NCBI GenBank assembly: GCA_025934735.1
Contig: JAICWP010000008.1
Span: forward strand, 1 to 64,000
Origin: Terriglobales bacterium
GTDB taxonomy: Bacteria; Acidobacteriota; Terriglobia; Terriglobales; Acidobacteriaceae
DNA length: 64,000 nucleotides
Reading direction: 5' to 3'
The translations under genes were made by a program, and so were the position numbers. Numbering within the stretch: position 1 is the first letter of the stretch; each line of letters begins with the position of its first letter. Under the pieces are notes generated by a model. That model saw nothing but the letters and a program-made list of their open reading frames with translations, made no database searches and had not been told where the DNA came from. Below are positions 41,975 to 50,489 of this stretch, piece by piece.

Positions 41975-42607
41975 TCAGGTGCCTAACTGCTTTAGCACCT
42001 TTTTCAACTCATCCGAGTTGACCTCTACGAGCTTGTGGTTCTCCACATCAATCTCGAAGAGGTAAAGAAACGGCTGCAGCCCTGCGGCGCCCTGAACTCG
42101 TTTCGTTGGCAATCCGGAGGCTGCGAATATGGTTCCCAATGCTCCGGTCAAGGCGTTCAGTGTCTCCACCGTTTTCGTGTCGAACTCCTCGTTGACTCCA
42201 ACCAGCATCCACCCATTCGCCAGTTGCAGCCCGCCCTTGAAGGTTCCCGTGCGGCCGCCCTGGACGGAGATCGCGTATTGCTGTTTGGTGTCTGGCAGCC
42301 AAATCAACTGAACCGCAATGGTCGAGCCTTCCTGAGCTGTCGCTTTATTGCTGCTCGTTCGCTCCCGATCGGGCCCGGCCTCCTGATCAGCACGGCGCGG
42401 CGCCGGTGCCGGTGTCACCGTCATGTTAGTCACCATCAGATAGGGCTTAGGCAAGAAATAGCGAAAACCTTCGATTTGATTGCTGCTTGGGTCGCCATGC
42501 ACACCGCCGGGAACGGGGTGGACCCGAAAATGTCCCCCTGTGCATCCGATACACAGAAATGCAATGGCCCCCAGGGAAAGTGCTTCAATATGCTGTATCC
42601 GAAGCAT
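41975..42607 (-). CDS. hypothetical lipoprotein (210 aa)
   Basis: The product is 210 residues. A very strong site (CCAAGGAGGAGAT) precedes the ATG at 42607. A signal peptide ends in FLCIGC with C22 as the likely lipidated cysteine. Residues about 65-90 are charged and disordered. The rest (LIWLPDTKQQYAISVQGGRTGT and YLFEIDVENHKLVEV) is beta-rich and not recognised. It is probably anchored in the membrane facing the periplasm. Confidence 0.65.
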   Translation of the reverse strand: MLRIQHIEALSLGAIAFLCIGCTGGHFRVHPVPGGVHGDPSSNQIEGFRYFLPKPYLMVTNMTVTPAPAPRRADQEAGPDRERTSSNKATAQEGSTIAVQLIWLPDTKQQYAISVQGGRTGTFKGGLQLANGWMLVGVNEEFDTKTVETLNALTGALGTIFAASGLPTKRVQGAAGLQPFLYLFEIDVENHKLVEVNSDELKKVLKQLGT

Positions 42608-42998
42608 ATCTCCTCCTTGGAAGAGGGGATGTCACCTGTTTTTAAATTTGGCGTTTGTGAAGGTGCCAGATTCAGGCGCTCTCCTCAAAATGAGAGGCAC
42701 AAGACGAACGCAAGTTGACCGGACCCAGGAACAGGATCCCAAGTGCTGCGATTTCTTCGTACGCCCCTCCTTGTCAGGAAGCCTCTGCTTCAGATTCTTA
42801 CGCTCAGCGAGGTGAATAGAGCACGGAAACGAAAAAATAAGGCTATTGTGTTCCCCTTTCGGGAAATAAGCGCTGACAGCACCTGCGTGGAGGGGGAGCC
42901 TTGCTCCGCCCATGGCCCGATGCGGTTCAGGGCACGTCTTCAGGCGCGCCGAACTGACTACTTGAGAAACCCGGCTTCAGCCGCTCTGCACCGCTATG
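42608..42998. other. 391-base gene-free stretch
   Basis: No supported gene, RNA or repeat was seen. It lies upstream of the lipoprotein gene and downstream of the long lepB-asmA gene run, so it may hold the terminator of that run and the promoter of the lipoprotein gene. An AT-rich patch near 42825-42850 (CGAAAAAATAAGGC) is the only compositional feature. Confidence 0.4.
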
Positions 42999-43577
42999 TC
43001 ATTTCTGTGTGACGGTCAGCTCGTGGTTGCCCACCACCGCGGTGTCAATTCGGTCAGGAAGCTGGAACCGGTTATCAATGCCCAAATTAGGATGCTTGGG
43101 CTTGATGTAGTGATTTACGAACATCTGCAGGGCGAAATCCGGTATCTGCACGCCGTCCAGAGCAACCGTGTCAATGTGCACATTGCCCACGCCTCCGGCG
43201 CCGCTGGCGTGCGCCGTCACCGCCACATCGTGCACACCGCTGAACATGCTGAGCAGGGGATTCATGCTGCGCTGCCCGGCGGTGAGCTGGTCAAAATCCA
43301 CGCGCGCCCAGGAATCAATGATGCCCGGCTCGCCGGAAAAGCGGACTGACTGTACGCCTTTGGGCAACTGCACCTGCCCGCTTGCGACATAAGCGTTGAT
43401 TTCCTGCTCGGTCATTACCGTGGTCAGCGGCTGGGGATTGCTGCGGGCGGCATTGCTCTGAATGCGGTCAAGTTTGCGCTGCAGGCTGGCGGCAGCTGGG
43501 TTGCTAGCCGCGGGACGCGCGGGCTGCGCCGCCAGAGCAAGCATGAAGCCCAACAATGCAAGAGCAGTCAATTTCAT
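42999..43577 (-). CDS. secreted protein coupled to the AsmA-like gene
   Basis: The product is 192 residues with a signal peptide (2-22). The rest has a helical first part and a beta-rich second part (FSGEPGIIDSWARVDFDQL and GNVHIDTVALDGVQIPDFAL), resembling a lipid- or membrane-facing single-domain protein. Its ATG overlaps the stop of the AsmA-like gene by ATGA. Shared beta pattern with AsmA proteins suggests a joint role at the outer membrane, but this is inference. Confidence 0.7.
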   Translation of the reverse strand: MKLTALALLGFMLALAAQPARPAASNPAAASLQRKLDRIQSNAARSNPQPLTTVMTEQEINAYVASGQVQLPKGVQSVRFSGEPGIIDSWARVDFDQLTAGQRSMNPLLSMFSGVHDVAVTAHASGAGGVGNVHIDTVALDGVQIPDFALQMFVNHYIKPKHPNLGIDNRFQLPDRIDTAVVGNHELTVTQK

Positions 43578-46105
43578 CGGCTCAGCGCGGCTTCAGTCTG
43601 CGGGTGTGGCACGGCGGTCACGCGAGGTGCGCCCAGCGTCCCCGTAATATCGAAAGAGTGGGAGCTGTCGCGCACCAGCTTGATATTCAATTTGCTGTCG
43701 AGCAGAGCTGTTCCGCTTACCTGATAGATGCCGTCCAGCGTCAGCAATTTGCCTGCTGCCACGGTGAACTCGCCATTTTTCAGCGCTAAGTGGCCGGTGA
43801 AGCGGCGGACCCGCAAGGGTTGTGCGTCGGAGCTGAGCGTAACGTGGCGCAGCATCCCATCGCGCAAGTCGAAATCAGTGGCCGACGCCAGCGATGCTCT
43901 CAGGTCAGCTTTGCTCCAGCCTTCAGCGCTCAGACGGTAATTCAGCGAAACCGTGCCGCTGGCCCAATCGTCACCCATGGCTTGGGCCAGTTGCGCCAAG
44001 GCGGCATGTTCCAGTGTGCCGCCGCCGCTATAGATCGGCTGGGGACCGGATAAGTCCATCTTCCATTCGCCGGTGTGCTTCCCGCCCAAAAGGCTGGCCC
44101 GCATCTGCGAAAGCTGTACTTTGGAACCATGGACCGCGAGGTGACTGGCGAAATGAGCCGCGGTGAGCCGTCCCACCACCACTCGATTGGCCGAAAGGCT
44201 GCCGGTGAGCGCCAGTTCGGCCAGCGGCTTCTCGCGATGGCCTCCCAGCAAGTGATACCAGGGACGGCTCAGGCGTGGATTTATTAGGGCGTCCAGCTCC
44301 GTGAGCACCAGCTGGTCGGCGTGCAAATCCACTTGCGTCAGGCAGGGCTCGCCGGCGGCACAATAGCGTGGCCGCTGCACTGAGCCTGTAAGGCGCATAT
44401 CGGTGCCCGGGAAACCTGCCGCCAGGTTCTGCACCTTGATGGTCTGGGGAGCCAGCACAAGGTCAGCGGAGGCGATCTGTAGCGGAGCTGCCACACCCTT
44501 AAGTTCTGCCGTAAGGTTGCGCAGGTGTGCCGTGCCGGTCACTGCGGGAGCCGGAAAGCCTGTCCAGGGCCCGGCCACTTGCAAGTCCAGCTTGGCTGTT
44601 CCTTTGCTCAGGTGCGGAGGCGCATGCAGCCCCAGCGTGCGCGCCACCTGCTCAAGTTTCGGCAGCTGGGCTTCGCCCTGCACATTCACCTCATATCCGC
44701 TGCGCGAAAGCCAGGCATAAAGCACGGCCGGCGCCCCCCCATCCAACTGCAGCCGGAAGGGTCCCAGGGCCAGCCGCAGTTCCGGAGCCAGGCTGAGAGT
44801 CTGCATTCTAGGGCGTTTGTGGGGAAGCGCCGAAGTCCCTGACCCTCCCACAATAGTGAAAGGGATGGTGCCCAGCTTCAGCTGATTGCCCGTCGCTTCT
44901 GACGAGAGCAGGAACTCGCTGGTTTGCCCATCTCCCGACCAGGCGCGCCGCCCGGCGGTTTGCGCGGATTGTATAACCGTGAAGCTGGCGTTCAGCACCC
45001 CGCCCGCGGTCAGGTCCTCCGGCAGATCGCGCTTGGCGTGCCGCGCCGTAGCCACCACCGCCTGCATAGGGACTTGTTGCGCCACCATTTTCATCTGGTA
45101 AGAACCGCCTGGGCTCAGCGGCGCCACAGCGTTGCCGTTTATCGTCAACAAGCCGTCACCTACCGGCGCCCGGCAGCTCACATCGGACCAGCTCTGATCA
45201 ATCGAACTGAAATGAGCATCACACCCGGCCTGCAGCCGGAGGAACCCGGGAGTGATGATGTCGTAGCGGCGAAAGTCCTGCACCCGCACATCGGCGCGCA
45301 CCGCCAGTGCCGCCGGCGTGCCGCTCAGTTGCGCGGAGAGGTCCAGGGCGCCGCGCCAGCCCCGGTCGCGCCCGTAAATGAGCTGCGTCAGCTGCCCCAG
45401 TTGGCCATTTTCCCAGTTCAGTCTCACCCGCAGCGGGGTATCGCGCAGAGAAGACGCGCGCTGAAACGAGCCTTCCAGTCGTAGCGTGCCGGTGTCGCTC
45501 AGATTGGCGTCAATGCGCACCGGGCGGGCGGCAATGCGGAAGTTCCACTTGTCTTGCGTTTCCTGCCACAAGGCGAAATCCGCGTCGGTGAGCGCGTACA
45601 CCTTCTTTTCCGCCCCACTCTTAAAATTGATGCGCCCGCTATTGGCCTCAATGTAGGGGAATCGGGGGCGCGCTTCCGGCTTGCTCTGCGCGGTGGGAGC
45701 CGAAGGCGTGCGCGCCGTGCGCTCCAGCAGCGCATAAATGTTCCAGCGACCGTCGCGGCGCACCAGGTTCAGGCTGGGATTCTGCAGGCTGAGGCGCGCG
45801 ATTTCCAGCCGCCCCCGCCACAAAGAACTCAGCCGCAGATAAGCGGTGACCTCATCGGCGCGCAGCATGGGCTCGGCGCTAAAGAAAGCATCATCCGCTA
45901 CCACCAGGCGCTGCAGGTCGAATCCCGGCTGTGGCAGCAGGCGGAGGTTGACTTGGCCAATGCTGACCTGCCGTCCCAGCGCCTGCCCGATGGACTGGTC
46001 AATGCGGGCATGGAACCGCCCCATGCTGATCAGCGGCGGTACCACCAGCGCCAGCAACACCAATGCCGCCATCCCGCCTACGAAATTGCGAGTGGTCCGG
46101 CTCAT
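43574..46105 (-). CDS. AsmA-family membrane-anchored protein
   Basis: The product is 843 residues with one N-terminal membrane segment (about 9-28). GRFHARIDQSIGQALGRQVSI followed by NVRLLPQPGF-like text (here NLRLLPQPGF) is the AsmA start. The rest is the long repetitive beta structure of AsmA/TamB-like bridge proteins with a C-terminal AsmA_2-type region. Such proteins influence phospholipid transport and outer-membrane assembly. It overlaps lepB1 upstream and the small secreted gene downstream by ATGA each, so all three are coupled. Confidence 0.82.
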   Translation of the reverse strand: MSRTTRNFVGGMAALVLLALVVPPLISMGRFHARIDQSIGQALGRQVSIGQVNLRLLPQPGFDLQRLVVADDAFFSAEPMLRADEVTAYLRLSSLWRGRLEIARLSLQNPSLNLVRRDGRWNIYALLERTARTPSAPTAQSKPEARPRFPYIEANSGRINFKSGAEKKVYALTDADFALWQETQDKWNFRIAARPVRIDANLSDTGTLRLEGSFQRASSLRDTPLRVRLNWENGQLGQLTQLIYGRDRGWRGALDLSAQLSGTPAALAVRADVRVQDFRRYDIITPGFLRLQAGCDAHFSSIDQSWSDVSCRAPVGDGLLTINGNAVAPLSPGGSYQMKMVAQQVPMQAVVATARHAKRDLPEDLTAGGVLNASFTVIQSAQTAGRRAWSGDGQTSEFLLSSEATGNQLKLGTIPFTIVGGSGTSALPHKRPRMQTLSLAPELRLALGPFRLQLDGGAPAVLYAWLSRSGYEVNVQGEAQLPKLEQVARTLGLHAPPHLSKGTAKLDLQVAGPWTGFPAPAVTGTAHLRNLTAELKGVAAPLQIASADLVLAPQTIKVQNLAAGFPGTDMRLTGSVQRPRYCAAGEPCLTQVDLHADQLVLTELDALINPRLSRPWYHLLGGHREKPLAELALTGSLSANRVVVGRLTAAHFASHLAVHGSKVQLSQMRASLLGGKHTGEWKMDLSGPQPIYSGGGTLEHAALAQLAQAMGDDWASGTVSLNYRLSAEGWSKADLRASLASATDFDLRDGMLRHVTLSSDAQPLRVRRFTGHLALKNGEFTVAAGKLLTLDGIYQVSGTALLDSKLNIKLVRDSSHSFDITGTLGAPRVTAVPHPQTEAALSR

Positions 46106-46893
46106 CGCACAATGTGGAACATGCGTCCCCAGCGCGTCTGGTCGAAGAAGTGGAAAATCACATGAAAGATGTATCCGACCCGGTCCGCTACGTCCCGTTT
46201 CAGGTACTGGTCCTGCGACTCCTGGAAGGACCAGTACATGAACAGCGGGCGCCCGATAACATTCTGCCGTGGAACGAAGCCCCAGTAGCGGCTGTCGTAG
46301 CTTACATCGCGGTTATCGCCCATCACGAAGTAGCGGTCCGCTGGAACCACCAGGTCCTGTTGTTCGAGGTGGGAACCCATGGTCAGCCGCCATTCCGGAG
46401 TGACATTGTTGTCGTCGGTGGCCTGAACCGCCGGGAAATTATCGCGGTAAGGATTATAGCTCCCGTTGCGCAGCACATAAGGTTCGTTCAGCGCCTTGCC
46501 GTTGCGGTACACCAGCCCGTCGCGCAGGTGGATGTGGTCTCCAGGCACGCCCATCACCCGCTTCACCAGGTATAACCCGGGCTCGGCCGGCGAAAGGAAA
46601 ACGGCAATGTCGCCGTCCTTGGGATCATGGTAGGGAAGAAGCGGACCCAGATAGCGGGAAGCAGGCGCGAAGCCGACGCGGTTGACAAAGACGTGGTCGC
46701 CCACCAGCAGGGTGTTCTCCATGGAGGGCGAGGGAATCTCGAAGGCCTGCACCGCAAAGGTGATGATGAACAGGCCTACCACCAGAACTCCGGCCAGTGA
46801 AGCCAGGAACTCGAGAGTGGTTTCTTTTCTCTTTTCTGCTGTGGGGGAAGGCGTTTTCGCCGCCGGGTTGGTTCGGGTGAGAGTGCTGGCCAT
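46102..46893 (-). CDS. lepB: type I signal peptidase, copy 1
   Basis: The product is 263 residues from the ATG at 46893 with GTAGGG just upstream; the frame is open to 46956. One membrane segment (about 31-50) is followed by the catalytic Ser57 in IPSPSMENTLL and Lys111 in VKRVMGVPGDH, and box E is MGDNRDVSYDSRYWG. It removes signal peptides from exported proteins on the periplasmic side. It is the same length as copy 2 and nearly colinear, and the leaders upstream (GGGTAAA...ATGGC) also match, so the two arose by tandem duplication. Confidence 0.93.
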   Translation of the reverse strand: MASTLTRTNPAAKTPSPTAEKRKETTLEFLASLAGVLVVGLFIITFAVQAFEIPSPSMENTLLVGDHVFVNRVGFAPASRYLGPLLPYHDPKDGDIAVFLSPAEPGLYLVKRVMGVPGDHIHLRDGLVYRNGKALNEPYVLRNGSYNPYRDNFPAVQATDDNNVTPEWRLTMGSHLEQQDLVVPADRYFVMGDNRDVSYDSRYWGFVPRQNVIGRPLFMYWSFQESQDQYLKRDVADRVGYIFHVIFHFFDQTRWGRMFHIVR

Positions 46894-46962
46894 CCCTACT
46901 AATTTACCCGTTCCTGCTGGATAGTAGCTAATCGGCTGAAGGACGGTTGCGGGCAAGCAGGC

Positions 46963-47754
46963 TCAGCGCACGATATGGAGCATGCGCGCCCAGCGGGTCT
47001 GATCGAAGAAGTGGAAAATCACGTGAAAGATGAAGCCGATGCGATCCGCGGCGCTGCGCTTCAGGTACTGGTTGGGCGATTCCTCGAACGACCAGTAGAT
47101 GAACAAAGGCCGCCCGATAATGTTTTGCCGCGGCACAAGGCCCCAGTAGCGGCTGTCGTAGCTCACGTCGCGGTTGTCCCCCATTACGAAGTAGCGGTCC
47201 TGCGGCACCACCAGATCCTCTCCCTGGATGTAGGAACTGAGGGTCAACCGCCATTCCGGGGTGACGCTGGTGGCATCGGTGGGAGGAATCGCGGGAAAGT
47301 TATCGCGGTAAGGGTTGTAGCTGCCGTTGCGGAGCACGTAAGGTTCGTTGAGCGCCTTGCCGTTGCGATAGACAATTCCGTCACGGAGGTGAATATGGTC
47401 GCCGGGGACACCCATCACCCGCTTCACCACGTACAAGCCCGGTTCCGCCGGCGAAAGGAATACCACAACGTCCTCATCCCGGGGATCGTGGTAGGGCAGC
47501 AGAGGGCCCAGATAGCGAGAAGCGGGTGAAAACCCGATGCGGTTAACGAACACGTGGTCGCCGATCAGCAGCGTGTCCTCCATGGAACTGGAGGGAATCT
47601 CGAAGGCCTGCACCACGAAGGTGATGATGAACAGGCCCACCACCAGGACCACCGCCAGCGAAGCCACAAACTCTATGGTGGTTTCTTTCTTCTTTTCCTG
47701 TTTTTTGGGCGGCTTTCTGGCCGCAGCTCTGGTCTTGGTGACAGTAGTCGCCAT
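46963..47754 (-). CDS. lepB: type I signal peptidase, copy 2
   Basis: The product is 263 residues from the ATG at 47754; the open frame includes three more codons. A membrane segment covers about 31-50. Catalytic Ser57 in IPSSSMEDTLL and Lys111 in VKRVMGVPGDH are present, with MGDNRDVSYDSRYWG. The cytoplasmic N-terminus is Lys-rich (KPPKKQEKKK). It is very similar to copy 1; most differences are in the N-terminal 25 residues and in NFPAIPPTDATSVTPE. Both copies look active. Confidence 0.93.
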   Translation of the reverse strand: MATTVTKTRAAARKPPKKQEKKKETTIEFVASLAVVLVVGLFIITFVVQAFEIPSSSMEDTLLIGDHVFVNRIGFSPASRYLGPLLPYHDPRDEDVVVFLSPAEPGLYVVKRVMGVPGDHIHLRDGIVYRNGKALNEPYVLRNGSYNPYRDNFPAIPPTDATSVTPEWRLTLSSYIQGEDLVVPQDRYFVMGDNRDVSYDSRYWGLVPRQNIIGRPLFIYWSFEESPNQYLKRSAADRIGFIFHVIFHFFDQTRWARMLHIVR

Positions 47755-47787
47755 CTTGATCACTTTACCCGCTCGGGCGGGATACTG

Positions 47788-48603
47788 CTAATTCACCAGC
47801 CGGAAGGTGCGCTTCCAGCGCGTGGCCTGAAAAACGTGTGTAAGGATGTAGGCGAAGTGCGTCAGGGTGTCGCCGGGACCGCCGGCGAACGCGTTATCCT
47901 CTTCCGGAGCGCGGATGGACCAGTAGATGAGCAGCGGCCGGCCCACAATATTGGCGCGCGGCACAAATCCCCAGAAGCGGCTGTCCAGGCTCTCATCCCG
48001 GTTGTCGCCCAGCACAAAGTATTGCCCCGGCGGCACCACCAGCTCGCCGTCGTGAACCAGGCTGCGCATCTGCAGCCACCAGCGCGCCTCCACCCCGGCG
48101 GCGACAAAATCGGTGTTCGGAAAATGGTAGTGGTAGGCGTCGTCCGCTGCCGAACGGTAGATCGCGTAGTTCTCTTTCAGCGGCGTGCCATTTACCCACA
48201 CCTGCTTGCCGTTCATGCGGATGTGGTCGCCCGGCACTCCGATCACCCGCTTCACAAAGTGCTGGTCCGGGTGCACGGGATAATGAAACACCACAATATC
48301 GCCACGCTCGATCCTGCTGTAGGGAAGAAGCCTTCCCCACATCCCACCCTGGGCGTAATCCACCTTATCCACTAGCAGGTAGTCGCCGATCAGCAGCGTG
48401 TTTTCCATGGACTCGGAGGGAATCTGGAAAGCCTGCACCAGGAAGGTGATGACGAAAATAGCAATCACCACCGTGGCCAGCAGGGACTGAATGGAAGCGG
48501 GCAAGCCGGTGCGCAGCGCCCGCCGCCGCTCCGGCACGAGTTCCAGGGGCTGCGGATCTGCCGCTGTCTCCGGTACCGCTTCCGCTAATGGCTGTTCACT
48601 CAC
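47788..48603 (-). CDS. lepB: type I signal peptidase, copy 3
   Basis: The product is 271 residues. A 35-residue cytoplasmic tail precedes a membrane segment (about 41-58). Catalytic Ser65 in IPSESMENTLL and Lys118 in VKRVIGVPGDH are present, and LGDNRDESLDSRFWG is box E. It is more distant from copies 1 and 2 than they are from each other. Its ATG overlaps the stop of the rnc gene (ATGA). The rnc-lepB neighbourhood is common in bacteria; having three lepB genes in a row is not. Confidence 0.94.
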   Translation of the reverse strand: MSEQPLAEAVPETAADPQPLELVPERRRALRTGLPASIQSLLATVVIAIFVITFLVQAFQIPSESMENTLLIGDYLLVDKVDYAQGGMWGRLLPYSRIERGDIVVFHYPVHPDQHFVKRVIGVPGDHIRMNGKQVWVNGTPLKENYAIYRSAADDAYHYHFPNTDFVAAGVEARWWLQMRSLVHDGELVVPPGQYFVLGDNRDESLDSRFWGFVPRANIVGRPLLIYWSIRAPEEDNAFAGGPGDTLTHFAYILTHVFQATRWKRTFRLVN

Positions 48604-49379
48604 TCGCTCTTCTCGGATCTTTTGCTCTTGCCCGCCGTCGCCGGCAGCGACGAAAGGTATTCCAGCGCCTGCCGCGCCGCATCCTGCTCGGCGCGCTTCT
48701 TGGTCGGCCCTGCCGCCTGGGCCACGAATTCCGGCTGGTGCTCGCCCCCACCCTTATGCAGACGCGCTTCCACGGTAAAGGTTTTCCTGTGTTCGGGACC
48801 TTCTTCCTTTACCAGCACATAGGAGGGCTGGGCGTGGCCAGTGGCATGGACAACTTCTTGCAAGGTGGATTTGTAGTCGGTGATGGGCACGGTGGTGCCC
48901 CCGGGAAGGTCGCGCAGTTCGGGAAGAAGAATGCGCTGCAGGATCAGCTCCCGCGCCTTCTCCAGCCCCCCGTCCAAGTACATGGCCGCCACTACTGCTT
49001 CCAACGCATTCACCAGCAGGGCGGCCTTGCTGCGCCCCCCGCTTTTCTCCTCGCCCCGGCCCAGCGCCAGGTACTTGCCCAAATCCAGCTCGCGGGCCAC
49101 CCGCACCAGGTGCCTCCCGCTTACCAGGTGGGCGCGCAGCTTGGAAAGCTGGCCTTCCTCAAATTGCGGAAAACGCCGGTATAGCTCCTCGCTGGTAACG
49201 AAGCCCAACACAGCGTCGCCCAGGAACTCCAGTTGCTCGTTATCTATGATTTTACCGCCGACGCTGGCTTCCTGTTCGCGCGCCCGGGAACTGTGGGTCA
49301 GCGCCCGGTGCAGCAGGTCCGGGCGCTGAAAATGGTGTCCCAGCACCGCTTCCAAAGCGGCTATGTTCCATTTCTCCAT
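48600..49379 (-). CDS. rnc: ribonuclease III
   Basis: The product is 259 residues. The catalytic signature NEQLEFLGDAVLG holds E51 and D55. LVNALEAVVAAMYLDGG supplies the second acidic cluster. A double-stranded RNA-binding domain covers about 175-245 (DYKSTLQEVVHATG, then KKRAEQDAARQALEYL). It cuts double-stranded RNA in rRNA and mRNA processing. It leads into the lepB genes by a 4-base overlap. The last 15 residues are Lys/Ser-rich. Confidence 0.95.
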   Translation of the reverse strand: MEKWNIAALEAVLGHHFQRPDLLHRALTHSSRAREQEASVGGKIIDNEQLEFLGDAVLGFVTSEELYRRFPQFEEGQLSKLRAHLVSGRHLVRVARELDLGKYLALGRGEEKSGGRSKAALLVNALEAVVAAMYLDGGLEKARELILQRILLPELRDLPGGTTVPITDYKSTLQEVVHATGHAQPSYVLVKEEGPEHRKTFTVEARLHKGGGEHQPEFVAQAAGPTKKRAEQDAARQALEYLSSLPATAGKSKRSEKSE

Positions 49380-49449
49380 GGCAGACTACCAGGCGCCAAC
49401 TGCGTGCCAGGCGCCCCGCCCCGCGGTAGCGCTGAACTACTCTTCCCCT

Positions 49450-50433
49450 CTACGGGTGCGGAGTTTCCGACTGGGGGGAAGTTGGTGCCGGTTTGGGCTG
49501 ATTGGCCGGCGCACTGCCCGGCGTGCCCGCCAGCTGCTTCAGCCGGTTCTGCTCCTGCCGCGAGAGTTGGCCCACCGCCGTGTTTTCCTGGGTCATGCTC
49601 ACGGCCTGGTTCGCGGTGGCCAGGGCTTCCGCATACTTGCTCTGCTTGTCCAGCGCTACCGCCAGCCGCAGATAATTGACCGGGTCCGGCTGGGCCTTGC
49701 CCGTGTCAATGGCCTTGCGCAGGTTCTGCTCGGCCCCGGCATAATCGTTTTTCTCCATGGCGATGTTGCCCAGAATGGCGTAGGCGGTGGCGCGCAGCCA
49801 GTCTTTGGCTCCCTGCACCTTGTCCGGCGGCGCATTCGGCGAAAATGGCAGGTCGGTATCAATGGTTTCCAGCGCGTGACTGGCCAGCTTGTTGGCCTCT
49901 GCCGTCTTCTCATTGAAGTCCAGGTCGGTGTTACGCGTGCGTTCGGAGAGCACCTCCGCCACCTCAATCAGCGCCTGCGGATCGTTCGGGTCAATGGCCA
50001 GAATCTTGCGCCCCATTTCCACCATCTTGTCGCCGTTGTTGGCGTTCTGGTAGCTGTTCATGGCCTGGCGATAAAGCAGGACGCGCAGCTCGCTGTCCGG
50101 GAACTTGGCCGCGAAATCGTCGGCCGCCTTCTCCTGCGCTTCCGGCGTAGTGGCTGCCGCTGCGGCCTGGAAAGCTTTGTACTCTTCCTGCGACTTGGCT
50201 TGTGGCGGGCGCTTCGGCGTCGCGGCTGCCTGTCCCTGGGCGCCGGCCGCTCCCGGCTGGCTCTGGCTTCCGGCGGCTCCTGCCTGGCCCTGCGCGCCCG
50301 CTGCTCCCGGGGACTGTGTGCCCTGTGCCGGCGGCTGCTGACCCTGCGTGTTGCCCGTCTGTTTGGTATTGGTCTGCGCCATGGCCCAGCTTGCGACCAG
50401 TAGCGTGGCTGCAAAGACGATGACTCGCTTCAT
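49450..50433 (-). CDS. secreted TPR-type protein with Gly/Ala/Gln-rich linker
   Basis: The product is 327 residues from the ATG at 50433 with AAGGAGAGAGC upstream. A signal peptide (2-20) is followed by a low-complexity collagen-like region (about 24-75, SPGAAGAQGQAGAAG-like repeats). TPR-like helices then cover about 85-300 (AEQNLRKAIDTGKAQP and KYAEALATANQAVSM). The end is Pro-rich. It is probably periplasmic and a scaffold for other proteins. It precedes rnc by 70 bases in the same direction. Confidence 0.72.
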   Translation of the reverse strand: MKRVIVFAATLLVASWAMAQTNTKQTGNTQGQQPPAQGTQSPGAAGAQGQAGAAGSQSQPGAAGAQGQAAATPKRPPQAKSQEEYKAFQAAAAATTPEAQEKAADDFAAKFPDSELRVLLYRQAMNSYQNANNGDKMVEMGRKILAIDPNDPQALIEVAEVLSERTRNTDLDFNEKTAEANKLASHALETIDTDLPFSPNAPPDKVQGAKDWLRATAYAILGNIAMEKNDYAGAEQNLRKAIDTGKAQPDPVNYLRLAVALDKQSKYAEALATANQAVSMTQENTAVGQLSRQEQNRLKQLAGTPGSAPANQPKPAPTSPQSETPHP

Positions 50434-50489
50434 GCTCTCTCCTTGCCTCATGGGCGAATTGCTCCCGCTTCTTTCTGCCTATTGCGAAC

